Made by a program: the position numbers and the translations under genes. The notes beneath the pieces are model-generated. The model saw only the letters and a list, made by a program, of their open reading frames with translations. It ran no database searches and had not been told where the DNA came from. A stretch of DNA of 64,000 nucleotides from Sipunculus nudus. Lineage: Eukaryota > Annelida > Sipuncula > Golfingiida > Sipunculidae. Positions 26,301 to 34,823 of the stretch are shown here, piece by piece. The first letter of the stretch is position 1. Each line of letters starts with the position of its first letter. The stretch lies in assembly GCA_026874595.1 (NCBI GenBank), contig CM049318.1, forward strand, positions 61,784,250 through 61,848,249. Reading direction: 5' to 3'.

Positions 26301-29300
26301 AGGGTCAAGTCCAACTGTGGAGTGTGAGAAAGGGGCAACTGTACTTGACAATGCTCCACATGATAACAAGGAGGAGGCTCATTATGACCCCAGTAAATGT
26401 ATGGCAGATTTTCTCAAAGGTAAGATAAAAATATATTATAGAAAATAAGGGAAGACGGAACAAATGCCACCCTTCAGTTATATCAAAGAATTGACTGAAT
26501 TTCCTCTTAAGCTTTGTTAATATTTATAAAAATTTAGGAAACCATGTTAAAAATTTGTGGACTCGTGCTGAAGTTTGTTTACAGTTATCGGATGATCAGA
26601 CAGAAGGTGTGTATGAACTGAGAAAAGCGAGCTATTCACCTACCATTTCAGGACAGTTTTTAGCTCAGCTGACTATAAGTCATCTGAGCTTTAGCAATCA
26701 CTCTTTGTCCGTCGTCCGTCCGGCGATCCGGCCGTCCAGCCGTCTGTCCGTTAACAAGGCACAAATCGTAACCACTGGACCTGGAATCTTCTAACTTTAC
26801 ATCCAGAGAGGTCCATGAAAAATCTCCTTGGAAACCTTGAATTAGGTCTCTGTTACCCATATTCTTTAAGCTATAGGGCTCCAAAGTACCCCCCAGAATA
26901 ATGCAAAATTTGATACAAAAGCTCAAATATCTGATCAACTAATGCATTGATCACCATGATTCTTTGCATGGGTATTAATCATGGAGTGTTTCATCAGTTT
27001 CTGCAGACTGGTGGCGCCACCTGTATTTTTTCGATTTTTTACAATTTTTTTTCTATATTTTTGAGACCTTAAAAGATGCCTTCATCTGTTAACAGGGCAC
27101 AAATTGTAATGACCTGACCAAGAATCTTCTTACTTCACATCCAAGGAGGTCCATGAAAAGTCTTCTTGGAAACCTGGAATTAGGTCTCTGTTACCCATAT
27201 TCTTCAAGCTATGGGACTCTGAAGTACCCCCCAGAAAAATGAAAAATTTGATACAAAAGCTCAAATATCTAAACAACTAATGCATTGATCATCTTAATTC
27301 TTTGCATGGATATTGATTATGGAGTGTTTCATCAGTGTCTGCAGACTGGTGGAGCCATCTGTATTTTTTTCAATTTTTACAATTTTTTTTCTCTATTTTT
27401 GAGACCTCAAAATATGCCGTCATCTGTAAACAGGGCACAAATTGTAATGACTAGACAAAGAATCTTCTTACTTCACATCCAGAGAGGTCCATGAAAAGTC
27501 TTCTTGGAAGCCTGGTATTAGGTCTCTGTTACCCATATTCTTCTAGTTATGGGGCTCCGAAGTACCCCCCAGAATAATGATACAATAATTTAATACAAAA
27601 GCTCAAATATCTGATCAACCAATGCATTGATCACCATGATTCTTTGCATGAATATTGATCATGGGATGTTCCATCACTTCCTGTAGACTGGTGGTGCCAC
27701 CTATATTTTTTCCAATTTTTACGATTTCTTCAGACCTGAAATGAAACTGTCATCTGTTAACAGGGCACAAAATGTAACCACTTGACCTGGAATCTTCAAA
27801 CTTTATATCCAGGGAGGTCCATGAAAATCTCCTTGAAAACCTGAAATTAGGTCTGTTACCCATATCCTTTGAGCTATGGGGCTCCAAAATACCCCCCAGA
27901 ATAATGCAAAATGTGATACAAAAGCTCAAGTATCTGAATAAATACTGCATTGATCACCATGATTCTTTGCATGAATATTGATCATGGGATGTTCCATTAC
28001 TTCCTGCAGACTGGTGGTGCCACCTATATTTTTTTCAAATTTTTTCAATTTTTTTTCTATTTTTCAAACCTCAATGAAACTGTCATCTGTTAACAGGGCA
28101 CAAAATGTAACCACTTGACCTGGAATCTTCAAACTAAATATCCAGGGAGGTCCATGAAAAGTCTCCTTTAAAAGCTGAAATTTGGTCTCTGTTACCCATA
28201 TCCTTTGAGCTATGGGGCTCCGAAGTACCCACCAGAATAATGCAAAATTCGATACAAAAGCTCAGGTATCAGAATAACTACTGCAGTGATCACCATGATT
28301 CTTTGCATGAATATTGATCATCAGATGTTCCATCAGTTCCTGCAAACTGGTGGCGCCACCTATATTTTTTTCCAATTTTTACGAATTTTTTTCTTTATTT
28401 TTGAGAATTTCAATGAAGCTGTCATCTGTTAACAGGGCACAAATCGTAACCGATGGACCTAGATTCTTCTAACTTGACATCAAGGGAGGTTCATGAAAAG
28501 TCTCTGTGAAAACATGAAATTAGGTCTCTGTTACCCATATTCTTCGTAGTAATTACCCCTCAGAATAATTAAAAATTTGATACAAAAGCTCCAGTATCTG
28601 AATAACCAATGCATTGATCTCCATGATTCTTTGCAGGCATATTTATCATGGAGTGTTCCATCAGTTACTGCAAACTGGTGGTGCCACCTGTATTTTTTCA
28701 TTTTTTTAGGCATTTTTTCTCTATTTATGAGACCTACAAATGAAGTGGTCATCTGTTAACATGGCACAAACTGTAACTTCTGAACCTAGAATCTTCTTAC
28801 TTGACATCCAGGGTGACTAATGAAAAATCTCCTTGGAAACCTAACAGTAGGTTTCTTTTACCCATATTCTTCGAGCTACATGGCTTATAAATACCCCCCC
28901 CCCCCCCCAAGAATAATTAAAAATTTGATACAAACAAAAGCTCCAGTATCTGAATAACTAATGCCTTGATAGCCATGATTCTTTGGATATATATTGATCA
29001 TGGAGTGTTTCATCAGTTCCTGCAGACTGGTGGCACTACCTGTATTTTTTTTTAATTTTTACGCATTTTTTTCTATTTATGAGACCTTCGAATGATGTTG
29101 TCATCTGTCCAAAAGCCCACTGAAACCCATTTCTAAGGACTCTTCACAAAATTCATGATTTGTTTGCACTCTGGCAGTCATTTTGCTCATTGTTCATCAT
29201 TCCTTGAATTCAGCTGAGCGTCATGGCCCATGGGCCACTTGTTTTGATATGGTTTACACTGCTGATGTATTAAAGAACTGTAGGTAATTCCTGTTATGAC

Positions 29301-32300
29301 AGTTCTTATGATGCCTCTGTGAGGGATGTCTGAGTTCCTTTATATACAAGCTGTTAGGAAAAAGGTCATTAGTTGCCAAATGCCCTCTTCAAAATTCTTG
29401 TATGTCCGACTAAGTGACTTGCCCCCAAATGTCCTTATTGAATTTGTTTGGATTTTTGTACATTTTATAAACATATTAATAAAAAAAAATAAGCAGCTTA
29501 TGTGCAGTGAATCAGCATTGTTTGACCTATTTCTGTTCAGTTAAAGGTTCAAGGAGCTGTCTTTAGTTAATAGATGTCGGAAATAAGAATAGGCCCCTTT
29601 AATTGTTCAGTATAATTTACATTGACAGATGCTGAAGAAGAATCAAGCAGTCTCCTGCGAACCTGGGCCCAGTGTTTCAGGTAATCCTCCTCTGTCTGAT
29701 ACAGTAATAAGGCCAATAAAAAAGGTATGGTTCACAGGCACTTTTTTCAGATATCAGTGAGGGCAGGCAGGTTTTTTTTTATTACCTTTTCTTGTATTTT
29801 TTTATAAAAATGTCATATGATCAAGGAAAAGCATGATAATAACATATTTTTTTTTTAATTCGAAAAGCCCTACATTAAAAAATGCAAACTTATCAAAATT
29901 GTAATTTTTTTTTCTTGAAAGATGAAAATTAAAATAAAATTTTTTCATGCGGGAGGGGGAGGGGGGTTAAAATTGACGCGGGCGGTGCCTGAGAACCATA
30001 CCTTTTATTTTTTTTTTTTGGCCTAAGGCATTCTTTTTTTTTTGTGTCTTTGTTTTTAGTTACAAAACCTGAACTTACAGAATAAAGCAGTTTGACCACT
30101 AATTATTACTTCATGTAAATGGATAATAACAGTCTTAGGTAAACAGACAATTAAACAGAAAGGATATACATTATATAAAGTGATTGAATGGAATTAATGA
30201 CTGAATTTTTCTTTTAACCTTAAGTATGAAGAAGCTTTTTGTATAGGCATTAATTGTCTGTTGTGACTTAAACAACTATTCGTTTTATGTCCATTCTTCT
30301 TCTGTTGCCTGAGAACCATACCTTTTATTTTTTTGGCCTAAGACATTCTTTTTTTGTGTCTTTGTTTTTAGTTACAAAAACTGAATTTACAGAATAAAGC
30401 AGTTTGACCACTAGTTATTATTTAATGTGAATGGAAAATAACAGTCTTAGGTAAACAGACAATTAAACAGAAAGGATATACAATATATAAAGTGATTGAA
30501 TGGAATTAATGACTAAATTTTTCTTTTAACCTTAAGTATGAAGAAGCTTTTTTGTATAGACATTAATTGTCTGTTGTGACTTAAACAACTATTCGTTTTA
30601 TGTCCATTCTTCTTCTCCTACATTTCATTATAAATGTCCATTCAGTAATTGCTGAAAAAAATGTCACAACAAATTTGGACTAGAAAGCAGGGACTGCCTA
30701 CCTCCACATACATTTTGGATCACCTATTAAGTGGATCATTGGATTATAAATGCAATATATATTTTTCCAAGCCAAAAAGAATGTTGTCATGGTTTAACAA
30801 TCAGTGGTTGAATCACAGGTTAGTTTTGACCACCAGTACAAAGGCAACTCCACTTATATATTACATTTTTGGTTATCCCTGATGCTAGTGAATACTGAAG
30901 GACTCACCCAGAGTCAAAACAAACAAATTGCTTTATCTCACAATGATTAAAACATCTTTAAAGATTCCTGGGTTCAAATGGTGATTCAGGTCACCTGATA
31001 ATTTAATCAGTTGTTCTGCAGATGTAAATCTTACCAGAAGCAGATCCAGAGTGGGGTCCAAGGGGTCCAGACCCCCCCCCCTTTTTTAGCCACCACAACC
31101 TTTTTAAGGGTTTCAGACAATTTTTTATTCGGCCTGGGGCCGCTCCCCTTTCCAGACCTGGGGACCTTTTTTCAGGTGTTTTTAATTAGTCCTCATGGGT
31201 TGGACCCCTTCTTTTCCTAATTCCTGGATTAGCCCCTACCTTACCCCACAAACTTTCAACAAAGGTTGTTCAATGCTGTATGAGAAAATTTCTTACAGAC
31301 AGACAAACAAACTAACATGGGTTAAAACTGTTATCACTTTCTGCTGAAAGTGGTAAAAGTGCTAATTGATCTTACATTATATCAGGCTGAAATTAGGACT
31401 AATTGTCCCTTTATAAGGAAAATCAACTGCAGCAGCCTTGAACATTTAAAAGCTGGACCTGTAATCTGCCAAGGTGAAAGATCTAAGTGTTAATGGATTA
31501 GAACAGGAGAAATCTACAACTGATCTCATAACAGGAGAATTATAGAACTGATCTCATTAGTACAAGGAAACTCCTGTACACCTGTTAATTGTGAAATGTT
31601 TCTACCTGTTAATTAAGCTTAATTATTCAGGTCATGGTGCATGCATAAGATCCATCTATTATTGAATTTATTAGGTCAACATGGTTGTAATAAGCAAATG
31701 AGAAATCAGTATTCATTGTTATTGTATTAAAATACTGTGATTATATGTGATTTCATTTTAAAAAAAAGAAAAAAAGAGAAGAAGATTTTAGACAGAACAT
31801 TCAGCATTATAGATGGAAATATAAGAACAAGATTAAGGAATAATCCATTATTCAATCATGAACTGTCAAAATGTTACATTGAGACTCCTAACGACAGCTA
31901 TCATTCCATCCTGTGATGATAGGCCCCTGTAAAATTCCTGTATGCTTAATGTGCATTCTTAATTCCATATGTTTCATGTTTATGTGTGTAAATATTTTAG
32001 GCATAGATGGTAAGAACCATCTGAATATTTTTAATCACTACATTTTTACATTTAGAGTATTACCAGCTTTATCAATATTCTAGACCAATTACCGTAATAT
32101 ATCAGAACACTTAAAATCATCAGACTTTTCATTATCTTATTAATTGTGAACCCTTCATCAAATTGCTTTGGCAGCTTTACAACAGCAACATTTTGCGGAT
32201 ATATTGATGATAGATTTATAACTGCTTCTCATAACCAGTGATCAATATGAAAAATTAAAGCTAAAGGTTTTGAGAAAACCTGTTTTTTATTACACTAACG

Positions 32301-32752
32301 ACGTATGTTGGCAATGACTGGCAATAAATGTTTATGTCAAACAATCTGGAAAAAGAAGGATTTTTAGTGTATCAGAAATGATGAAAATAAAATAGCTTAT
32401 CCTTATAATCAGGGTATCTATCACGCCATTGACATGGACCTTGTTTCATATAACAAAACCCGCAATGCTGGCACAATGGATCCACTAGCTGCAGACAACT
32501 ATTACAAGCAGTGTGCATGCTCATGTAAAAGATGAATTAGGCCTGCAAATAAATTAAGCACATGAATTATATTTATTGTACGCATATTTCTTCCTCTGCA
32601 GTGACAGCGAAAAGTTTGAGACTTTCTGCCAGGAGAACTTCGAGGCTCTGTTTGAGGAGGCCAAGACCCTGGAGGAGACTATGCTGAAGGAGAAAGAACA
32701 ACTGAGACAGAGACTACAGGCCCTGTCCAAAACGCTACAGAATCTGACTTAA
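11310..32752 (+). CDS. TEX12: TEX12-like synaptonemal complex protein, spliced gene (span)
   Basis: Span of a six-coding-exon model: 11310-11377, 13673-13760, 14230-14359, 26303-26419, 29629-29680, 32602-32752, about 201 aa. From exon 3 on, every junction keeps frame with AG/GT sites. The last ~70 residues form a charged amphipathic helix. Its end, with LFEEAK, an acidic E-E pair, a K-rich turn, LRQR and KTL, lines up at equal spacing with the C-terminal helix of vertebrate TEX12 (LFKEA...LRQR...NTL). TEX12 pairs with SYCE2 to build fibres of the synaptonemal complex central element in meiotic prophase. The N-terminal ~110 residues are longer than in vertebrate TEX12 (123 aa in human) and look disordered, with a basic EKKRKL cluster. 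A poly(A) signal follows at 33345. Orthology is inferred from one helix by eye; exons 1-2 are less secure than exons 3-7. Confidence 0.65.
11889..12132 (-). mobile_element. tRNA-derived SINE (minus), family shared with 42494-42735
   Basis: On the minus strand the head has an A-box-like GGTACTGGGGTAGAGC near 12120 and a B-box-like GAGTTCAAATCTC (12061-12073), followed by a body with GCCGAGGGGGTGAGAT. The same order of motifs occurs at 42494-42735, so this is a dispersed SINE family. The B box is decayed. Confidence 0.55.
13673..13760 (+). CDS. TEX12: TEX12-like exon 3
   Basis: Acceptor TTCCTTAG|TTTTCAG offers two AGs 7 bp apart (exon starts 13673 or 13680). The donor is CTTGAT|GTGAGC at 13760. 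The frame reads NLYCPETIDGPEG... to EKKRKLD, ending at phase 0, with a basic lysine/arginine cluster at its end. It joins exon 4 without a frame break. Confidence 0.6.
14230..14359 (+). CDS. TEX12: TEX12-like exon 4, source of the adjacent minisatellite
   Basis: The acceptor TATTAACAG ends at 14229 and the donor is AACATGAAACAG|GTCAGTAG at 14359. The 130 nt encode KDGFSIPGLPVLPKY...EQSQHET and end at phase 1. The exon's last ~25 bases and its donor are the apparent founder of the minisatellite that starts immediately downstream. Confidence 0.65.
14360..16668 (+). repeat. ~52-bp minisatellite carrying a splice-donor motif in each unit
   Basis: About 44 units in 2.3 kb. There are two unit types. 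Type A (~53 bp) contains CCACAACATGATGCAGGTCA then GTAGTGTTCCATCAC. Type B (~51 bp) contains CCACAGCATGGTGCAGGTCA then GAGGCATCCATCACTG. In the distal half the two types often alternate, giving a ~104-bp higher-order period. Nearly every unit keeps CAG|GTCAGT or CAG|GTCAGA, the same donor as exon 4. Open frames on the minus strand here are repeat artefacts. Confidence 0.9.
16669..16852 (+). repeat. 5' LTR
   Basis: Begins TGTCATATACAAG and ends CACGACA. It is identical in length to the 3' LTR and differs at roughly seven sites. It carries the retroelement promoter by family knowledge; no clear TATA box was seen. Confidence 0.93.
16854..16871 (+). other. Primer-binding site
   Basis: TGGCGACGACGGATAAAA begins two bases after the 5' LTR. 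A TGG start (complement of the tRNA 3' CCA) at this place marks the minus-strand primer site. I cannot name the tRNA with confidence. Confidence 0.7.
16889..17032 (+). CDS. Leader micro-ORF with a hydrophobic segment (47 aa)
   Basis: An ATG at 16889 opens 47 codons ending at TGA 17030-17032, upstream of gag. Residues ~8-21 (SLVFVCIILALTAA) would form a signal-peptide or membrane segment. A donor-like CGTGAGTAC lies inside it at ~16991. It may be an upstream ORF controlling gag translation, an exon of a spliced product, or chance. I know of no named family for it. Confidence 0.3.
   Translation: MYRLTAVSLVFVCIILALTAAGSRTLIIAQSGAKREYELSPLTYELI
17087..18484 (+). CDS. gag-pro: Gag plus protease of the Gypsy element
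   Basis: The first ATG (MAAALPHYEHFD) is at 17087; an upstream TTG at 17063 is in frame but less likely. The 465 aa have a gag capsid-like N-terminal half. Next come a variant zinc knuckle (CYFC...H...C) and a canonical CX2CX4HX4C knuckle (CHKC...H...C) near residues 230-266, a Gln/Asn/Ser-rich linker, then an aspartic protease with VDTGAS near residue 350. Gag packages the RNA; the protease matures the polyprotein. The frame closes at 18484 inside the conserved protease-to-RT joint, while the matching RT sequence continues in another frame from 18456. In this lineage the joint is usually continuous, so the break is probably a mutation rather than programmed frameshifting. Confidence 0.85.
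   Translation: MAAALPHYEHFDATNDAQRGARWEAWLNGLSYLFEALELIPAPVPPRNGDDVLAANRKINRRKRGMLLHYAGPETQSICQTLSESETGDSSDYDKAVSALTKYFNPEKNKEFCRYKFRTAYQLDGESIDEFHTRLKQLSSGCAFSDINSEIKSQIIQKCSSSKLKRQALEQGYDLSTLLSAARTSEAVGNQLREMNITSQNNPVRVQMIKTKSHKQKQTSSSQFKPDKPVTCYFCGGSYPHSSMCPAKGKTCHKCGKQNHFASVCWGGKKPAKQTNQHGVTNQYTNKQRHENKQSLNQIQTSSLTVTNSESSVSDSDESPELCFKLKTGQNNQLPCTSITIADHELDVLVDTGASVNVIDHTGYNTIQKPQLKTSRTKVFPYGSDKQIPILGEFTTAIEHENKITIAIFLVSSSKSGSLIGYQTALELGIVNTINKLEVQPTVQTYKLKHPKLFTGIGKLKDTHI
18456..19931 (+). CDS. pol: Reverse transcriptase and RNase H of the Gypsy element
   Basis: The open frame runs 491 codons to TAG at 19929-19931. Its nominal start is an internal TTG, so no true start is implied. RT motifs: FSKLNMNQAYYQLEL (motif A), FGVNCASEIFQ, and WDDIIVFG (motif C). 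Motif A has Asn where the first catalytic Asp is expected, predicting a dead polymerase. RNase H follows with VVDASPVG, the TEREALS glutamate, VTDHKPLE and the terminal ADFMSR aspartate, all present. The frame continues in phase into the integrase but is interrupted by TAG (19929) and TGA (19992). Confidence 0.88.
   Translation: MESSKIHTFKLRVDPTVKPVAQTYCRKPFHLRKKICDKLRQMEEQDLIEPVEGPTPWVVPLVCVPKPKNPEDIRLCLDMRAPNTAIQRTRHITPHLDNLIADLNGAAVFSKLNMNQAYYQLELHEESHYLTTFASLLGLRRFKRLVFGVNCASEIFQDAISKVLSGLKGVINVWDDIIVFGANQDEHDQNLEAVFQRLEQHGLTLNANKCEFHKEEVTFFGFVFNKNGIAPDNTKIEAIKQTKPPTLPTKARSFLAMTNYLSRFIPDYSTISEPIRNLTRQQTKWRWTEQEQNAFDKLKQTLASSEVLAYFDPNLKTELVVDASPVGVAAILLQCQTDGSYRLLAYGSRALTDVERRYSQTEREALSIVWGCEHFHTYIYGADFDLVTDHKPLELILNNPYSKPPARIERWGLRLSEYKFNVIYRPGKNNPADFMSRNPYVTRASDKMAEQYVHFLANQAMPLALSLQEVEISTKLDPTLQAVKFALQSGN
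20043..21017 (+). CDS. pol: Integrase of the Gypsy element
   Basis: Same frame as the RT, separated only by stop codons. The N-terminal zinc-binding HHCC module is visible (AHEGHQG near residue 22, CQNCLPC near 57). The catalytic DDE core has Asp in LSADFCGPF, Asp in HTDNGPPF and Glu in ANGIAERF, so all three are kept. The C-terminal part, with LGDNVLVKQ and SVPYTVTAKNGS, matches the GPY/F-like module. The frame meets TAA at 21015-21017 just after NSSFFK, while a compatible C-terminal tail runs on in another frame. The nominal start is not a biological start. Confidence 0.88.
   Translation: MLNNNRIVIPKSLQSRVIRLAHEGHQGIVRTKQLLQTKVWFPGVNKLVEDACQNCLPCQSSTPAKKTEPVQMSQLPPGPWHSLSADFCGPFLNGYYALVVIDDYSRYPTVSLVKSTSATTTIDKFDNLFAMFVIPHVLHTDNGPPFQSREFRRFCKTMGISHCKITPYLPQANGIAERFMNTLIKAIKSAVVETGNWVTQINQFLRNYRATPHPSTGIAPATYLFGRDIRTKLPDLHAETSPDDTVIREHDSLAKAKMANYANPVHQTSDNVQLGDNVLVKQQPQNKLTATFSSVPYTVTAKNGSMITAQNGSHVVTRNSSFFK
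21011..21406 (+). CDS. pol: C-terminal Pol tail in a shifted frame
   Basis: From 21011 a second frame is open for 131 codons to TAA at 21404-21406. It is Ser/Pro/Asp-rich and ends in a basic stretch (SPRKSKRKTKPPKHLADYVK), a typical end for Pol polyproteins of this lineage. A one-base change at about 21010-21017 would explain the shift. Frames in other phases here are shadows. Confidence 0.65.
   Translation, partial: QIIPASATTQTQSDEPAQASVSPTSNDEPVSDPASIFTTEPQPSPSALPVDLPQDDSPPDRSYNVTLKSPDPQNHTKTSVEGGEIVESDHNIMPNNSLPQSGSGSITKSPKSPRKSKRKTKPPKHLADYVK
21621..21631 (+). other. Polypurine tract
   Basis: AAGGGGAGGGA directly abuts the 3' LTR, the usual plus-strand primer site. Confidence 0.85.
21632..21815 (+). 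repeat. 3' LTR
   Basis: Begins TGTCATATACAGG and ends CACGACA, 184 bp, followed by the AGAGG target duplication. Confidence 0.93.
21816..21862 (+). repeat. Minisatellite remainder right of the retrotransposon
   Basis: The sequence resumes the array (GAGGCATCCATCATTCAGTA, then TCAATCACAAAACCAACCATT) after the 3' LTR, starting with the AGAGG target duplication. It shows that the retrotransposon split a pre-existing array. Confidence 0.85.
22088..22420. mobile_element. PIF/Harbinger-type MITE, copy 2
   Basis: It begins GGCCTAAAAAAATTAAGG and TTTGGTTCTCAGGCAC and ends GGTGCCTGAGAACCATTC plus a T-rich tail. TTA lies at 22085-22087 and 22421-22423. The terminal GGCC has decayed on the right. The right flank is the first base of a large dispersed repeat, so the MITE probably inserted at that repeat's T-rich edge. 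Confidence 0.65.
22421..26130 (+). repeat. Large dispersed repeat, copy A, with internal units
   Basis: It starts TTAGCTCAGATGACTTATAG followed by a (GTCC/GTCCGTCC) tract and ends ATCAGCTGAGCGCCGTGACC, then CATGGGTTCCTTGTTTT. The start and end match copies at 26657-29245, 34824-35687 and 61904-63146. Inside, a segment around 22540-22700 recurs, diverged, at 23210-23440, with weaker echoes later. C-runs and CT-rich tracts interrupt it (e.g. 24540-24650, 25130-25150). No coding frame is convincing. Confidence 0.55.
26303..26419 (+). CDS. TEX12: TEX12-like exon 5
   Basis: The acceptor TTTGGTTTCAG ends at 26302 and the donor is CTCAAAG|GTAAGATA at 26419. It enters at phase 1 and leaves at phase 1, encoding SSPTVECEKG... 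to MADFLK. The acidic C-terminal part starts the helical core. It lies in a ~525-bp gap between two large dispersed repeats. Confidence 0.7.
26657..29245 (+). repeat. Large dispersed repeat, copy B, seven ~335-bp tandem units
   Basis: It starts TTTTTAGCTCAGCTGACT, then GTCC-rich sequence, and ends TTCAGCTGAGCGTCATGGCC plus CATGGGCCACTTGTTTT. Inside, a unit containing GTTAACAGGGCACAAAT, a 'GGTCCATGAAAA' segment and 'CAGACTGGTGGCGCCACC' is repeated with starts near 26750, 27089, 27426, 27756, 28089, 28429 and 28754. CTCAGCTGA near the start and TCAGCTGAG near the end are inverted copies. Confidence 0.8.
29629..29680 (+). CDS. TEX12: TEX12-like exon 6
   Basis: A 52-nt exon: acceptor ATTGACAG ends at 29628 and the donor is TTTCAG|GTAATCC at 29680. 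It takes the phase-1 G from exon 5 to make Asp, reads AEEESSSLLRTWAQCF, and leaves at phase 2, splitting a Ser codon completed by exon 7. The strict phase fit at both ends is the main support for this small exon. Confidence 0.65.
29711..30023. mobile_element. PIF/Harbinger-type MITE, copy 3 (best preserved)
   Basis: The ends are GGCCAATAAAAAAGGTATGG and, on the right, CCATACCTTTTATTT...GGCC. TAA duplications lie at 29708-29710 and 30024-30026. Full-length inverted termini starting GGCC with a TAA duplication make this the type copy in the window. Confidence 0.75.
29986..30617 (+). repeat. Tandem duplication, ~320-bp period
   Basis: 29986-30305 and 30306-30617 are near-identical. The duplicated unit starts at TGCCTGAGAACCATACCTTT, the right end of the Harbinger MITE, and ends TCCATTCTTCTTCT. 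The duplicated MITE end is therefore younger than the MITE insertion. Confidence 0.85.
31029..31246 (+). repeat. Dispersed repeat with inverted GATCCAG-type ends
   Basis: It begins CAGAAGCAGATCCAGAGTGG, contains a C-run, and ends TCCTAATTCCTGGATTAGCC. A related copy is at 37742-37895. The frame at 31011-31220 is repeat-derived. Confidence 0.6.
32602..32752 (+). CDS. TEX12: TEX12-like terminal exon, coiled-coil core
   Basis: The acceptor TTCCTCTGCAG ends at 32601 and the stop TAA is at 32750-32752. The 49 residues start DSEKFETFCQENFEALF and contain the LFEEAK, LKEKEQLRQR and SKTLQN segments that align with the end of vertebrate TEX12. Higher GC than the surrounding DNA and strong codon-like composition support real coding sequence. 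The last residues form a heptad-like amphipathic helix, the part by which TEX12 assembles with SYCE2 in characterised species. Confidence 0.75.
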
Positions 32753-33344
32753 TAGACCACAGGCTATGTCCAAAACTCGACAAACCCTGACCTGATGGAC
32801 TACAAGCCCTGTCCAAAACGCTACAAAACTTAATTTGATACAGTGATGGCCGTTGCTCAAAAGGATGAACTGTTTTTAGTATAGTCACCGCTGGAGCAAT
32901 TATTTAAGAAATTTTAGCCAGTTAAAATTGATTGCATTGTTTATTGCGGAGTATACAAGAACATGCAGTAAATTTTCAATGAAATGAATTTAGGTAGTTT
33001 AAAATTTATTTTATTTGGTATTTAATAGTGTAAGAGAAGTAGCATAAATTAACAGGATTTATGTATTTATCTGGTTTTAATTGTGCTCCATACGTGTTTC
33101 TGCTTCAGTCAGTATTGGAGAAGGTCTGTGTAACAGCTGTTTGATAGAGCCACTGTAATCACATATATACTTTTTTTCCCAATGCAGTTAAACAACGCTT
33201 AAGGTCTGTTCCAGACAAGGATTGACATATTCAGGGTTTTTTTTAATGTAAATTACCAAAAATATGCCAAGGGGCATCTTTAAAATTGACACTAAATGTA
33301 CATTAATGTATTATGTAAATATATATGTGCAGTATGCTTATTTA

Positions 33345-33350
33345 AATAAA
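33345..33350 (+). promoter_or_regulatory. Poly(A) signal AATAAA
   Basis: AATAAA about 590 bp after the TEX12-like stop codon, the first canonical signal I found downstream. Usage is inferred. Confidence 0.5.
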
Positions 33351-34055
33351 CTGAGTCATAAAAATTGTTGCGTTAAAATTTTCCATGGCATTTACATAAA
33401 CTGATTCACTGGTAATCATGTTCAGTCAATTATTGTTACCAATTATTGTCATTGATAACTGTAAATGGTTAGTAGTTTTCTATGTCACGTGTATGCCATT
33501 ATGGGAACCATTAAAATAAGTATGTTTTTAGTCTGAGTGCCTGGAAGTCTTTATTTCTTCTCGTCTCTTGTTAATAATTAATTAATAGTTTTACATACAC
33601 GTATATCAAGGTTTGTGTGCTTTTCGTCACATCATGTTTAACATTGCTAAAGATAACAGATCTGTTGATAAAGGTCTGCCATATCACTATTTTCATTTGT
33701 AAGAATGACAATTTTTTTTTAAGATTTACTTTAAATTAGTCTTATTTGTACTGTTTTTAACAGCACCTTTCCCCCTCTTTCTCATTACAGTGATTCTGAA
33801 ATGAAATGTTTCTATACTGCGGTGCAATCCAGTGAGAACAATGAACATAACTTTCAACATGTTAAAAAAGTCAATTTTTGTATGAAGAGGCCCTCCACAC
33901 AAACCTTTCTAGATTGTTTTAACATTACATTATATACAAAGTCTTGCCATGATGTTATCGTTGCAAATGAAATAAATTAATTAGACGGGGGTGTTAGGAG
34001 GCGTAACCGCGTATATATTATGCGATTCTGAGTTGAACCCGCGCATAGCTTTATC

Positions 34056-34058
<3 letters not shown>

Positions 34059-34131
<73 letters not shown>
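34059..34131. repeat. (TA)n(GA)n compound microsatellite
   Basis: About 18 TA units followed directly by about 18 GA units. Confidence 0.95.
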
Positions 34132-34133
<2 letters not shown>

Positions 34134-34823
34134 CTATAGCATTATAGCATGATGGGATATTATGTGGTATTGACTAATCAACATGACCATGACTCATGCG
34201 GCACTGTGATTACTAATTAATTAGGACGTGACATGTCTTATCAGAATGCACGAATGATTAGGTCGTGAATAACTTAAATTGTAATGACGCAGTTGCTGGT
34301 TTATTGCCTCAGACTAACCCAACTTGGAAATTCCATTCAAGAGATTGACGGGTAAGTTCAAAACTTTCCTAAATCTCAAAGTAATATTCTTCACCTTGTC
34401 GATTCGCGGTATTAATCCAAGGGTATATACATCCGACAGGTGGTGACGTCATTAATTTTGCCTTGGTTTTAAATGTAATATTTTTCGAAAAAAATTAGCT
34501 ATGAAAGGATTTGTGACATTTTTCTAGGGTTAGGGTAACACGCAAGAAACAGCCCATACTGGAGTCAATCCGGATCACAAATATATATTTTTAATTCAAA
34601 GGATTATATACCATTATTGAAAAAGGGTGATTTCTTTGTCCCGACAGGGGTCAGAAGCATGCATTATCAATTGCAGCTTAGTTCAAGAGCTCATCTTTGA
34701 ACCCTCTTGGTCCAGAGTGTCAAACCCTAGAGGCACACAAGAGAGTTTGATTAGGATCCTGGCGGGCGTATCTAGCGTATCTATATATGTAGGCCCAGAC
34801 CCCATCTAGTCATATAAGTACTT

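Noticed and set aside
34300-34351. Donor-like GACGG|GTAAGTTC as a first exon
   Set aside because: No matching coding exon or promoter feature could be tied to it.
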